Assembly: GCA_023150475.1 (NCBI GenBank)
Contig: JAKLKU010000010.1
Span: forward strand, 62,001 to 126,000
DNA from: Planctomycetota bacterium
GTDB taxonomy: Bacteria; Planctomycetota; UBA1135; GCA-002686595
Length of the DNA: 64,000 nt
Reading direction: 5' to 3'
How positions within the stretch are numbered: the stretch's first letter is position 1; each line of letters opens with the position of its first letter. Made by a program: the position numbers and the translations under genes. Below the pieces are notes generated by a model, which was given only the letters and a program-made list of their open reading frames with translations, did no database searches and was not told where the DNA came from. Of this stretch, positions 1 through 8,606 are shown piece after piece.

Positions 1-819
1 CTCGGCGAGCACCGCGGGGTCGAGGTGCTTGAGCTCGGCGCGGCCCGCTTCGAAACGTGGGCCCTTCTTCACCATCAAGCCGTAGTTCTTCGTGAAATCG
101 AGACTGACGTAGCTCTCGCTCGAGAACATCCGGAAGCGACGCATCGGCGCGAGCGAGACGCGGCTCGCCGTGACGTTCGCCCGCGCGCCGTCCTGGAAGA
201 CGAGGCGCACCGACGCGAGGTCCTCGCGTTCGGTCAGGATCGCCCCGCCGGCGGCGTCGAAGCTCTCCACGGCGCTCGGCACGAGGTGCAGGATCAGATC
301 GAGGTCGTGGATCATCAGATCGTGGACGACGCCGATGTCCATCGAGCGGAACGAGAACGGCGCGAGGCGGTGGCACTCGATGAAACGCGGCTTCAACTCG
401 AGCGCCGCGACCTTGCGCAGACCGGGTTGGAAACGCTCGACGTGCCCGATCGCGAGCACCGCGTCGCCCTTCTTCGCCGCCGCGAGCATCCGCGCGCCTT
501 CGTCCGGCGTCGCCGCGATCGGCTTCTCGACGAGGCACGCGAGGCCGCGTTCGAGCAGCGGCACGGCGACGGCGGCGTGGTACGTCGTCGGCACGGCGAT
601 CGACACTGCGTCGAGGTCGCGCGGCAATTCGTCGACCGACGCGACGAGCGGCACGCCGAGTTCCGCGGCGAGCGGCCCGACGCGGGCCCGGTCGGTGTCG
701 ACGAGTCCGACGAGCTCGGCCCGCGGATTCTCCTTGTAGATGCGGGCGTGGAACTTGCCCAAGTGACCGCAACCGATCACGGCGACCCGCAGACGTTCCT
801 TCGGACGCGGCTTGGCCAT
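1..819 (-). CDS. Gfo/Idh/MocA-family NAD(P)-dependent oxidoreductase, C-terminus cut by window edge
   Basis: The reverse strand translates from an ATG at 819 into at least 273 residues that run off the window edge. The N-terminus has a Rossmann fold (VIGCGHLG, residues 14-21), the family EKP signature (VEKPIA, 98-102), and the substrate-side motif DLMIHDLD near 167-174, whose His is the usual catalytic acid/base in this family. The start overlaps the lpxA stop by one base (TGATG), so the two are translationally coupled. In Acidithiobacillus and Leptospira a related oxidoreductase, GnnA, lies by lpxA and oxidises UDP-GlcNAc at C3 for 3-amino lipid A; that role is inferred here from position only. 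Family assignment is firm, substrate is not. Confidence 0.85.
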   Translation of the reverse strand, partial: MAKPRPKERLRVAVIGCGHLGKFHARIYKENPRAELVGLVDTDRARVGPLAAELGVPLVASVDELPRDLDAVSIAVPTTYHAAVAVPLLERGLACLVEKPIAATPDEGARMLAAAKKGDAVLAIGHVERFQPGLRKVAALELKPRFIECHRLAPFSFRSMDIGVVHDLMIHDLDLILHLVPSAVESFDAAGGAILTEREDLASVRLVFQDGARANVTASRVSLAPMRRFRMFSSESYVSLDFTKNYGLMVKKGPRFEAGRAELKHLDPAVLAE

Positions 820-1670
820 CAGACTTTCACCTCGTTCGTGATGCGCTCCTGACCGAGCTTCGCGAACGCTTCGCGCAGGCTCTCGCGGTGGCGGCCCTTG
901 CGACCCGCTTCGGTGTTCTCGAGCGACTCGACGAGTTGCAACACCAACGGATGCGTGCCGAGCTCCGCGCGCACCTGCTCGAGCGTGCGGCTCTTCGGCT
1001 CGCCGGAGCGGTAGATGATGCGGAACGCGTGCTTCAACTGCTCGATGTCGTCCTTCGAGAAGCCTGCACGTTCGAGCCCGACTTGGTTGACGTTGCGCAC
1101 GCGCGCTTGGTGGCCTTCGTAGACCATGAAGGGCGGCACGTCCTGGTTGATGCGCGTCATGCCGCCGATGTAGGCGAACGCGCCGATCGTGACGAAGTGG
1201 TGCGCCGCGCACGCGCCGGAGATGTTCGCGCCCTTGCCGACGAACACGTGGCCCGCGAGCAACGCGCAGTTCGCCATGATCACGCGATCCTGCACTTCGC
1301 AGTCGTGCGCGACGTGGCAGCACGCCATCAGCAGACAGTCGTTGCCGAGCCGCGTGATGCCGCCGCCCTTGATCGTGCCGCGGTTGATCGTCACGAACTC
1401 ACGGATCGTGTTGCGGTCGCCGATCACGAGCTCGGTCGGTTGGCCCTTGTACGACAGATCCTGCGGCGGGCCGCCGAGGTTCGCCTGTCCGACGATCAGG
1501 TTGTCGGCACCGATCGTCGTCACGCCGTCGACGACGACGTGCGGGCCGAGTTTGGTGCGATCGCCGATCTTCGCGCGCGCGCCGACGAAGCAGTACGGCC
1601 CGATCTCGACGTCGTGCCCGAGCTCGGCGCCCGTTTCGATCACGGCCGACGGATGGATGTGACTCGCCAT
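819..1670 (-). CDS. lpxA: acyl-ACP--UDP-N-acetylglucosamine O-acyltransferase LpxA
   Basis: 283 aa. LpxA transfers a 3-hydroxyacyl chain from ACP to UDP-GlcNAc, the first step of lipid A synthesis, in the cytoplasm. The protein is a left-handed beta-helix of hexapeptide repeats with the conserved histidines H119, H122 (motif HVAHDCEV, the catalytic pair equivalent to H122/H125 of E. coli), H141 and H157/H158. The C-terminal helical region (about 195-283) is present, so the length is normal. The start is an ATG with GAGGA upstream. It lies 26 bases behind lpxC-fabZ and overlaps the following oxidoreductase by one base. If that neighbour is GnnA-like, this LpxA may prefer a 3-amino substrate; the sequence alone does not decide this. 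Confidence 0.96.
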   Translation of the reverse strand: MASHIHPSAVIETGAELGHDVEIGPYCFVGARAKIGDRTKLGPHVVVDGVTTIGADNLIVGQANLGGPPQDLSYKGQPTELVIGDRNTIREFVTINRGTIKGGGITRLGNDCLLMACCHVAHDCEVQDRVIMANCALLAGHVFVGKGANISGACAAHHFVTIGAFAYIGGMTRINQDVPPFMVYEGHQARVRNVNQVGLERAGFSKDDIEQLKHAFRIIYRSGEPKSRTLEQVRAELGTHPLVLQLVESLENTEAGRKGRHRESLREAFAKLGQERITNEVKV

Positions 1671-1696
1671 GTTGCCCTACCGTTCCTCGCGGTCCT

Positions 1697-2989
1697 TCAC
1701 GCGTCGATCAGAGTGAACATCAGTTGCGCTTCGCAAACGACGCGGCCGGCGACCGTGCCGACGCCGCGGACTTGGCCCGTGGTGCCCTTGAGCCTCACGG
1801 TCTCCACTTCGAGCCGCAGTTGATCGCCCGGCACGACCGCGCCGCGCAGCTTGACCTTGTCGATCGCCCAGAGCACCGCGAGCTTGCCGGTATTCTCGAG
1901 CTTGCGCAGCAGGAGCACGCCGGCGAGCTGCGCCATCGCTTCGAGCTGCAGGACGCCCGGCATCAGCGGCTGATCGGGGAAGTGCCCCTGGAAATAGGGC
2001 TCGTTGATCGTGACGTTCTTGATCGCGACGGCACGTTGGTAGCCCTCGATCTCGATCACGCGATCGATCAAGAGGAACGGATACCGGTGCGGCAGCATCC
2101 GCAGGATCTCGCGCACGTCGAGCCCGGATTCGCGCGTCACGAGGCCGCCGGTTTCGGCCTGTTGCAGCAAGTCGAGCAAGCGCCGCACGAGCTCGGCGTT
2201 CGTCGCGTGTCCGGAGCGCGTCGCGATGATGTGCGCGTGCAGATCCGCGCCGAGCAGGCTCAGGTCGCCGAGCAAGTCGAGCATCTTGTGGCGCACGGGC
2301 TCGCCCTGCATGCGCATCACCGTCTGCGGGTCGCCGAGCACGACGGTGTTGTCGCGCGTCGCACCCTTGCCGAAGCCCGCCGCCTGGAGCTTCTCCACTT
2401 GCGACGCGAGGCAGAACGTCCGCGCCGGCGCGATGTCGCGCGCGAAGGTCTCCGGAGAGATCTCGAGCTGCACCGAGCCGCCTTCGACACCCGGTTCGTC
2501 GAACGACGCGATGTACTGCAAGGTCAACGCCGGGTTCTCGCTCGGCAACGCGACGAGTGTCGCTTGGCCTTCGCGCACGTACACCGGTTGGTCGAGACGG
2601 AACGTCTTCGCCGCGGCGCGCTGCTCGATCACTCCGGCGCGCTGGAAGAGCTCCAGGAACACCTTCGCCGACCCGTCCATGCCCGGCATCTCCTGACCGT
2701 TCATCTCCACGGTCAGGTTGTCGATGCCGAGCGCGGAGCAGACGGCGAGCAAGTGCTCGACGGTGTCGACTTGCGCCCCACCACGTTCGAGGCGCGTGCG
2801 CAGATCGACCGGCACGCGGTACTGGATGCGCGCCGGGATCGGCGGCGCATCCGCGAGGTCGGTGCGCACGAACTCGATGCCGTTGTCCTGCGGCGCGGGC
2901 AGGATGCGGATCCGGGTCTCCGCGCCGGAGTGGAGTCCCACACCGGTGAATTCGACCGCGGTGCGGAGCGTGCGTTGGTTGCGGGTCAT
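1697..2989 (-). CDS. lpxC-fabZ: bifunctional UDP-3-O-acyl-GlcNAc deacetylase / 3-hydroxyacyl-ACP dehydratase (LpxC-FabZ fusion)
   Basis: 430 aa with two domains. Residues 1-280 are LpxC, the zinc deacetylase that commits lipid A synthesis: the zinc ligands H79 (in EHLLA, with general base E78), H234 and D238 (RHKMLD) and the catalytic H261 (SGHATN) are visible. Residues 290-430 are FabZ, the fatty-acid dehydratase that competes for the same hydroxyacyl pool: catalytic H336 (GHFP) and E350 (LEAMAQ) are present. Such fusions are known in Bacteroidetes, Planctomycetes and relatives. The start ATG overlaps the lpxD stop by four bases (ATGA). A shorter second start is unlikely because the LpxC fold begins immediately (TVxFxGxGLHSG-like segment at 10-22). 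Confidence 0.96.
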   Translation of the reverse strand: MTRNQRTLRTAVEFTGVGLHSGAETRIRILPAPQDNGIEFVRTDLADAPPIPARIQYRVPVDLRTRLERGGAQVDTVEHLLAVCSALGIDNLTVEMNGQEMPGMDGSAKVFLELFQRAGVIEQRAAAKTFRLDQPVYVREGQATLVALPSENPALTLQYIASFDEPGVEGGSVQLEISPETFARDIAPARTFCLASQVEKLQAAGFGKGATRDNTVVLGDPQTVMRMQGEPVRHKMLDLLGDLSLLGADLHAHIIATRSGHATNAELVRRLLDLLQQAETGGLVTRESGLDVREILRMLPHRYPFLLIDRVIEIEGYQRAVAIKNVTINEPYFQGHFPDQPLMPGVLQLEAMAQLAGVLLLRKLENTGKLAVLWAIDKVKLRGAVVPGDQLRLEVETVRLKGTTGQVRGVGTVAGRVVCEAQLMFTLIDA

Positions 2990-4071
2990 GCGCCGTGTTC
3001 CTGGTTGGACGACGAACGTTCATGGGCGACTCGTTCGAGCCGCCGTTCGAGCTCGGCGATGCGCGCTTCGAGACGCTCGACGAGCTTCGGCAAGCGCTCG
3101 ACGAGCGCGTAGTGCTTGAAGACTTCGCGTTTCGGCCGCGCGGGCGTCCCGAAGAGTTCGACTCCGCCGGGGATCGGACCGATCACGCCCGATTGCGCTC
3201 CGATGCGCACGCCGTCGGGCAACGTGAGGTGACCGCCGATGCCCGTCTGCCCGCCGATCATCGCGGAGCGGCCGATGCGCGTCGACCCGGCGATGCCGAC
3301 TTGCGCCGCGAGCATCGACCCTGCGCCGATCTCGCAGTTGTGCGCGACGTGGATCAGGTTGTCGAGCTTCGCTCCGCGGCCGATGCGCGTCGTGCCGAAG
3401 CGCGCGCGGTCGATCGTCGCGTTCGCGCCGATCTCGACGTCGTCTTCGACGATCACCGTGCCCGACTGCGGGATCTTGGTCCACGGTTCGCCGAGCGCGC
3501 GCGGCGGCTCGAAGCCGAAGCCATCGGCACCGATCACTGCGCCGGCGTGCAGGAGACAGCGCGCGCCGACGCGCACGCCGGAGTACAGCACGACGTGCGG
3601 ATGGAGCTCGGTGTCGTCGCCGACTTCGCAGTCCGGACCGACCACGGCGCCCGGATGCAGCACCACGCGCGCGCCGAGCACCGCGCCCTGGCCGACCACC
3701 GCGCATTCGCCGATCGCGACGTCGACCCCAAGCCGTGCGGTCGGGGCGACGACCGCGCGCGAGTGCACGCCTGCGGCGGGCTTCGGCCGTTCCTTGGCGA
3801 AGAGCGCACAGATCTTGGTGAACGCGCGGTTGGGATCGTCGCAGCGCAAGAGCGCGAGGTCGCCGCGCGAGACGGCGAGCGACTGCGGCACGACGACCGC
3901 CGCGGCCTGCGTGCGCGCGAGCGCCTCGGCGTACTTCGGATCGACGCAGAACGTGACGTGCGTCGGCCGCGCGTCGGCGAGCGACGCCGTGCCATCGACA
4001 CGGCGCGCCGGATCGCCTTCGAGGCGCGCGCCGGCGAGCGCGGCGAGTTCAGAGACAGTGTGCGTGGCCAT
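2986..4071 (-). CDS. lpxD: UDP-3-O-acylglucosamine N-acyltransferase LpxD
   Basis: 361 aa. LpxD adds the second (amide-linked) hydroxyacyl chain to the UDP-glucosamine product of LpxC. The N-terminal uridine-binding domain (about 1-100) is followed by a hexapeptide beta-helix (100-310) with catalytic H244 in the HVAHN motif and H281 in GGHL, matching H239 and H276 of E. coli. The tail (320-361) is a short charged coiled coil. The ATG start lies 139 bases after bamA, the only sizeable gap in this part of the block, and that gap holds a good promoter-like element. No skp/ompH gene occurs between bamA and lpxD, unlike the common bamA-skp-lpxD order. Confidence 0.95.
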   Translation of the reverse strand: MATHTVSELAALAGARLEGDPARRVDGTASLADARPTHVTFCVDPKYAEALARTQAAAVVVPQSLAVSRGDLALLRCDDPNRAFTKICALFAKERPKPAAGVHSRAVVAPTARLGVDVAIGECAVVGQGAVLGARVVLHPGAVVGPDCEVGDDTELHPHVVLYSGVRVGARCLLHAGAVIGADGFGFEPPRALGEPWTKIPQSGTVIVEDDVEIGANATIDRARFGTTRIGRGAKLDNLIHVAHNCEIGAGSMLAAQVGIAGSTRIGRSAMIGGQTGIGGHLTLPDGVRIGAQSGVIGPIPGGVELFGTPARPKREVFKHYALVERLPKLVERLEARIAELERRLERVAHERSSSNQEHGA

Positions 4072-4157
4072 GGATTGCGGCCCGAAGTTCGGGCTCAGGC
4101 GTCCTACGGTGCGAACCAGCCTGGAAAGCCCCTGGCGAGGGTCTTTCGAGCGCGGAT

Positions 4158-4186
4158 GGTGTATCGAGGCTCCCGCGAGCTGTCAA
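4158..4186 (-). promoter_or_regulatory. sigma70-like promoter before lpxD
   Basis: Read on the minus strand, TTGACA at 4186-4181 is separated by exactly 17 bases from TACACC at 4163-4158. The -35 box is perfect and the -10 box is weak. Transcription would start near 4151, giving about an 80-base leader before the lpxD ATG. It would let the lipid A genes be expressed apart from bamA. Confidence 0.5.
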
Positions 4187-4210
4187 ACGACGCCGCGTGG
4201 GCGCCCGCGC

Positions 4211-6925
4211 TCAGCGCAGCCCGATCGTGAACGAGAACGTGCGCCGCTGGTCGCCGTCCTGCGAATCGATCGGGAAGCCGAAGTTGAGCGTCAACGGCAA
4301 CGGATACGCGAGACCGATGCCGAAACCGACCGACGTGCGCAACTCGTTGATGTCGAGGCTGTACGCCTCGGGGTCGAGCACGCCCCAGTCGAAGAAGAGC
4401 GTCGCGCGCAACGTCTCGATCTGGCGGTAGGTGCCGGGCTGCGTGATCGAGTAGATCGGATACTGGTACTCGACGGTGCCGGCGAGGAACGTCTCGCCAC
4501 CGAGCGGGAAGCCCGACGCTCCGTCGACCGGTCCGACGCCGCGGAACTCGAATCCGCGGAGCGTGCTGGTGCCACCGAGGTGGTAGCGCTCGGTGTAAGG
4601 CACGGAGTCGGTCCTGCCGTAAGCGTGCGCCATGCCGCCGTCGACGCCGACGTGGATGCCCGGCACGACGCCGAGCTCGTGGTCGCCGAGCGGGAAGTAG
4701 CCGTCCGCGGAGAACTCGGTCTGGACGAAGTCGCCGTCGCCGCCGAATGCGCCGCCGTACCACTCGCTCGACGCGCGCAGCCAGTAGCCCTTGCGCGGGT
4801 TCAAGAGGTTGTCGACGTTGCGCCAGCCCGCGTCCATCACGAGGCCCTGGAACGCTTGTTCGCCGAGCGCGTCCTGATCGTCGAGCGACGAAGGCACGCC
4901 GTCGGAGTCGAGGTCGCTGACGTCGACGAGCGCGTACTTGACGCCGAGTCCGACCGTGACGTCGTGCGTGAAGCGTCGACGCAACTTGATCGTGCCTTCG
5001 AAGCGATCTTCGTCGTGCGTGTCGTAGAGCCGCAGGCGCTTCTGGAAGTCGATGTCGAGCCCGATCGGCCGCTTGTAGAGCCGGAAGATGTCGGGCTCGA
5101 AGAAGCTGATGCCGTAACGCTGCACGACGGTGCCCGGCGACAACTCGAGGTTCAACCGTTGCCCGGCGCCGTGGAACGCGTCCTTCGAGTAGGTCTCCGT
5201 CAGGAAGCGCCAAGGCTTCGACGGCGTGTCCGCGAGGTCGAAGTTGCGCATCGAGAGCTGCAAGAGCCCGAAGATGCCTTCGTTCGAGTCGACGCCGCCG
5301 GTGATGTTGAAGTTGACGACGCGGCCTTCTTCGACGACGAACTCGAGATCCCAGAGCTCGACTTCTCCGGGCACCGCGCGGAAGCGGAACGTCGGGTCGC
5401 GGTGCTGCTCCGGATTCATGTCGTCCGAGAAGAATCCGGTGCCTTGGATCCGCGAGAGCGAGCGCTGGATCTCCTCGAGGTTCGCGATGTCGCCCGGATA
5501 GACCGAGAGTTCGGTCCGCAGCACCCGGTCGCGCGTGTGCGTCGTGCCGGCGAAGCGGATCTCGTGGATGCGCACCGGCCGGCCCTGCACGAGCCGGTAC
5601 GTGACGGCGACGGTCTTGGTCGCGTGGTCGAAGACGAGCTCCGGTTCGAGGAACTCCCAGTTCACCACCCGCGAGAGCGAAGGGTGTTGGATCCGGCCGG
5701 TCGAACCGTAGCGCTTGCGCAGCTCGGAGCGGTCGTGCGCGCGGACGCGTTCCTCCCACACGACTCCCGCCTTCGCGTCGCAGAGCTCGAGGAGCTCCTG
5801 CTCGGGGAACACGAGGTCGACCGGAGTGAGCTTCTCGCTGTCGCCGGCCTTCGGGTCCGCCCATTCGAATCCGCGGATCGCGAGCGACGACACGCGCCAG
5901 CGAGGACCTTCGTCGACCTGGACGATCACCGTCGCGCGGTCGCGTTCGGCGTTGAACTTGACGTCGGACTCGATCACCACGTCGAGCCAGCCGCGGTCGC
6001 GGTAGACGTCGCGCATCGCGACGAGGTCCGCGTCGAGCACTTCCTGGACGAAAGGCTCGCCCTTCCAGTTCGTGAAGTGCGGTCCGTCGAGTTCGCGCTT
6101 CGCGAGCGCCGAGATGCCGTCCTTCCAGAAGCCGAAGCCGGTGTCCGGCATCGAATCGTTGCCGCGCACGATCACGTCGGCGACGCGCACCTTCGGGCCT
6201 TCGCGGATCTCGAAGATCACGTCCGCCGGCACGTCGAGTTCGGTGCTCTCGCCGCCACGCGTGACGATCGCGACGTCGGCCCAGTAGAAGCCTTCCGACT
6301 TGTAGTTCTCGATCAGTCGCTGGCGGATCTTCGGAGCCTGGAGCAAGTACACCTGCTCGCTCTCCTCGAGCCCCGCCCACTTGCGGATCGTCTCGTCGTC
6401 GATGCCGTCGTTGCCGATGAAGCGCGGCTCGAGGTCGGCCGGGAGTTCGACGACTTCGAGCAGGAGTTCGACTCCGGAGCCGGTCGCGCCGGCCCCCGTG
6501 GCGTCGTTTCCAGCCGAGTCCGTGGGGCTCGCCTGGACTTCGCGCGCCGAGACCTTCGCGCGCACGCGGAACGATTGCCAGAGCGTCTTGATCCCGCGGT
6601 CGACGGCGAGCCGATCGAGCGGCTCGCCCACGCGCTGCCCCAAGGCTTCGATCAGCCGCTCGGAGGTGTAGCGCTTCGCGCCGCGCACTTCGATGCGGCG
6701 CACGATGTCCGGCCGCGCCGACGGATCTTGGCGCCCCGGCGCCTGAGCCGGCGCCTGAACCGGCGCCTGAATTGGGGCCTCGGCCGGAGCCGGCGGGCCT
6801 TGCGTCTCCTGCGCGTGCACCGCGATGGCGAGCCACGCGATCGAAACGAGGCACACGAACACGCGGAAGACGCGTGCGAAGTTCCGCCGACTGCGTGACG
6901 CGTGCTTCAACGGGGTGCGCGTCAA
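4211..6925 (-). CDS. bamA: outer-membrane protein assembly factor BamA (Omp85)
   Basis: 904 aa. BamA is the outer-membrane barrel that inserts other beta-barrel proteins. A signal peptide (about 1-38, ending AVHAQ) is followed by a Pro/Ala-rich repeat linker (about 45-65), several POTRA domains (about 70-480, with YTSERLIEAL at the first) and a C-terminal barrel (about 530-904). The last residues (FSFTIGLR) are a beta strand, but the end is Arg rather than the usual Phe or Trp. The start is a TTG at 6925 that overlaps the dnaB stop by four bases (TTGA); no internal Met precedes the signal peptide, so TTG is the only start that keeps it. Direct coupling to dnaB is unusual. Confidence 0.93.
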   Translation of the reverse strand: MTRTPLKHASRSRRNFARVFRVFVCLVSIAWLAIAVHAQETQGPPAPAEAPIQAPVQAPAQAPGRQDPSARPDIVRRIEVRGAKRYTSERLIEALGQRVGEPLDRLAVDRGIKTLWQSFRVRAKVSAREVQASPTDSAGNDATGAGATGSGVELLLEVVELPADLEPRFIGNDGIDDETIRKWAGLEESEQVYLLQAPKIRQRLIENYKSEGFYWADVAIVTRGGESTELDVPADVIFEIREGPKVRVADVIVRGNDSMPDTGFGFWKDGISALAKRELDGPHFTNWKGEPFVQEVLDADLVAMRDVYRDRGWLDVVIESDVKFNAERDRATVIVQVDEGPRWRVSSLAIRGFEWADPKAGDSEKLTPVDLVFPEQELLELCDAKAGVVWEERVRAHDRSELRKRYGSTGRIQHPSLSRVVNWEFLEPELVFDHATKTVAVTYRLVQGRPVRIHEIRFAGTTHTRDRVLRTELSVYPGDIANLEEIQRSLSRIQGTGFFSDDMNPEQHRDPTFRFRAVPGEVELWDLEFVVEEGRVVNFNITGGVDSNEGIFGLLQLSMRNFDLADTPSKPWRFLTETYSKDAFHGAGQRLNLELSPGTVVQRYGISFFEPDIFRLYKRPIGLDIDFQKRLRLYDTHDEDRFEGTIKLRRRFTHDVTVGLGVKYALVDVSDLDSDGVPSSLDDQDALGEQAFQGLVMDAGWRNVDNLLNPRKGYWLRASSEWYGGAFGGDGDFVQTEFSADGYFPLGDHELGVVPGIHVGVDGGMAHAYGRTDSVPYTERYHLGGTSTLRGFEFRGVGPVDGASGFPLGGETFLAGTVEYQYPIYSITQPGTYRQIETLRATLFFDWGVLDPEAYSLDINELRTSVGFGIGLAYPLPLTLNFGFPIDSQDGDQRRTFSFTIGLR
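6738..6785. repeat. 12-bp tandem repeat x4 inside bamA
   Basis: Four copies of a 12-base unit (GGCGCCTGAACC-like) lie in the region encoding the linker after the BamA signal peptide. They encode repeats of the form QAPV/QAPA. The unit is a multiple of three, so copy-number change would not shift the frame. Confidence 0.8.
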
Positions 6926-8301
6926 CCGAGGATCGGCTCGGAGATCGTCAGGGCCGGGTTCTCGAAGCGCGTGTACTCCGAGAAGTAGTGCAACTGCACT
7001 TCGCCCGTCGGGCCGTTGCGGTGCTTTGCGACGATCACGAATGCCTTGTTCTTGAGCTCGGGGTTCTGGCGGTCGTAGTACTCGGGCCGGTGCAAGAGCA
7101 GGATGACGTCCGCGTCCTGTTCGATCGAGCCCGATTCACGCAAGTCGGACATCTGCGGGATCTTGTCTTCGCGCAATTCGACCTGCCGCGAAAGCTGCGA
7201 GAGCGCGATCACCGGCACGTTGAGCTCGCGCGCGAGCGCCTTGAGCGAGCGCGAAATCGCGCTGATCTCCATCTGGCGACTCTCGGCCTTCGGGTGCGTC
7301 ATCAACTGCAAGTAGTCGACGACGACCAAGTCGAGGCCGATCTGGGCCTTGATCCGTCGCGCGCGGCCGCGCAGCGTCATCGCCGAAACGCCCGGCGTGT
7401 CGTCGATGAAGATGTTCGTCTGGTCGAGCTCGCCCGCGGCCTGGTTCAGTGCGCCGTAGTCGCCGTCGGGGATGTTGCCGGTGCGCATGCGGTACGCGTC
7501 GACGCGCGCGCGGCTGAACAGCATGCGGCTCGCGATCTGTTGGCGCCCCATCTCGAGGCTGAAGAACAGGATCGACGGCTTGCGTCCGAGCCCCTCGGGC
7601 TCGCTGAACGCCGCCGCTTCGATCATGTTGAGCGCGAGCGCGGTCTTGCCCATCGACGGACGCGCGGCGAGCACGACCAAATCGCCCGGGTTGAAGCCGA
7701 AGAGGATCCGATCGAGCTCGGTGAAGCCCGTGGTGAGCCCGGTGAGCCCGCGCCGGTGCGCTTGGCTCTCCATGCGTTTGAAGGTCTCGACCAGCACCGA
7801 ACGGATCGGCTCCGCCTGCTCGACGGAGCCTTGGCGTGCGACTTGGAAGATGCGGTTCTCCGATTCGTCGAGCAGGAGCCGCATCGCTTCGGGGTCGGCG
7901 CGCATCTGCTGCGCTTCTTCGATGATGATCGTCGCCTCTTCGATCAGCCGCCGGCGCGTCGCTTCCTGTTGGACGATGCGCGCGTGGTGCGAGAGGTGCG
8001 CCGTCGTCGTGACGGCGTGCATCACTTCGACGAGGAACGGGTTCCCGCCGCACGCTTCGAACTTGCCCTGGGCCTCGAGCGCTTGCGCGATCGTGTAGAC
8101 GTCGACCGGCAGACTCTTGTTCGAGAGCGAGACCAACGTCTCGAAGAGCGTCCGATTGCGTTTCGAGTAGAACGAGTCGGCGTTGACGATCTCCGCGATC
8201 TCGGGGATGCGGTCGGGCGCGAGCAGGAGCCCGCCGAGCACGGCGCGCTCCACTTCTTCGTTGTGCGGCGGCCGGCGCTCGCTCCGTTGCTCCTCCGACA
8301 T
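6922..8301 (-). CDS. dnaB: replicative DNA helicase DnaB
   Basis: 459 aa. DnaB is the hexameric 5'-3' helicase at the replication fork. The N-terminal domain (about 12-115) is followed by a linker and the RecA-like motor with Walker A RPSMGKT (214-220), Walker B around VVVDYLQL, and the C-terminal arginine-finger region. An open frame continues upstream, but the ATG at 8301 has a strong GAGGAGGAGG ribosome site seven bases away and matches the family start, so the longer version is rejected. There is no intein. It follows rplI (rplI-dnaB order is common in bacteria) after a 305-base gap with a hairpin. Its stop overlaps the bamA TTG start. Confidence 0.96.
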   Translation of the reverse strand: MSEEQRSERRPPHNEEVERAVLGGLLLAPDRIPEIAEIVNADSFYSKRNRTLFETLVSLSNKSLPVDVYTIAQALEAQGKFEACGGNPFLVEVMHAVTTTAHLSHHARIVQQEATRRRLIEEATIIIEEAQQMRADPEAMRLLLDESENRIFQVARQGSVEQAEPIRSVLVETFKRMESQAHRRGLTGLTTGFTELDRILFGFNPGDLVVLAARPSMGKTALALNMIEAAAFSEPEGLGRKPSILFFSLEMGRQQIASRMLFSRARVDAYRMRTGNIPDGDYGALNQAAGELDQTNIFIDDTPGVSAMTLRGRARRIKAQIGLDLVVVDYLQLMTHPKAESRQMEISAISRSLKALARELNVPVIALSQLSRQVELREDKIPQMSDLRESGSIEQDADVILLLHRPEYYDRQNPELKNKAFVIVAKHRNGPTGEVQLHYFSEYTRFENPALTISEPILG

Positions 8302-8606
8302 GCCTCCTCCTCGCGCGCAGAGGATACCCGACACGCGCGGCTCGACGGAAGCGCGTGCACGCTCTACGAACGCACGGGCGAATCGCTGCGCACGGATCTG
8401 CGCGGTTCGCTGGACGCGCGCCGCCGGGCGCTCGAAGTCAGCACGCGACGCGCGCAGGCAGCGCGAGCGCCGAGCACGCAACGCGCAAGCATGGGGAGCT
8501 GCCGGCGAGCGACTGGCGAGCAACGAGAGAGCCCGCGCGAGGTGCGTGACCTCCGCGCGGGCTCGTGGGGACTCGGTCGTGTGCGTGTCGGCGCGTTACG
8601 GACGCG
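8302..8606. other. rplI-dnaB intergenic region
   Basis: This 305-base stretch has no supported gene. It holds the GC-rich hairpin after rplI (8529-8564), a minus-strand TATCCT at 8326-8321 that could be a -10 box about 20 bases before the dnaB ATG (no convincing -35), and the dnaB ribosome site. Confidence 0.5.
8529..8564 (-). terminator. hairpin after rplI
   Basis: A 15-bp GC-rich stem (left arm GAGCCCGCGCGAGGT) with one bulged base and a loop of five to six bases lies about 45 bases past the rplI stop. The run after it on the minus strand (TCTCGTTGC) is only weakly T-rich, so termination may be partial. It would separate ribosomal-protein expression from dnaB-bamA-lpx. Confidence 0.6.

Noticed and set aside
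3239..6898. Open frame of more than 1200 codons on the plus strand across bamA
   Set aside because: It is the antisense shadow of bamA; composition is Arg/Asp/Glu/Ala-skewed as expected from GC-rich complement and no family motif occurs.
8302..8523. 74-codon N-terminal extension of dnaB
   Set aside because: Arg-rich sequence without DnaB similarity; the ATG at 8301 has an excellent ribosome site and fits the family start.
8302..8606. Replication origin near dnaB
   Set aside because: No DnaA-box cluster or AT-rich unwinding tract seen, and dnaA/dnaN are absent.
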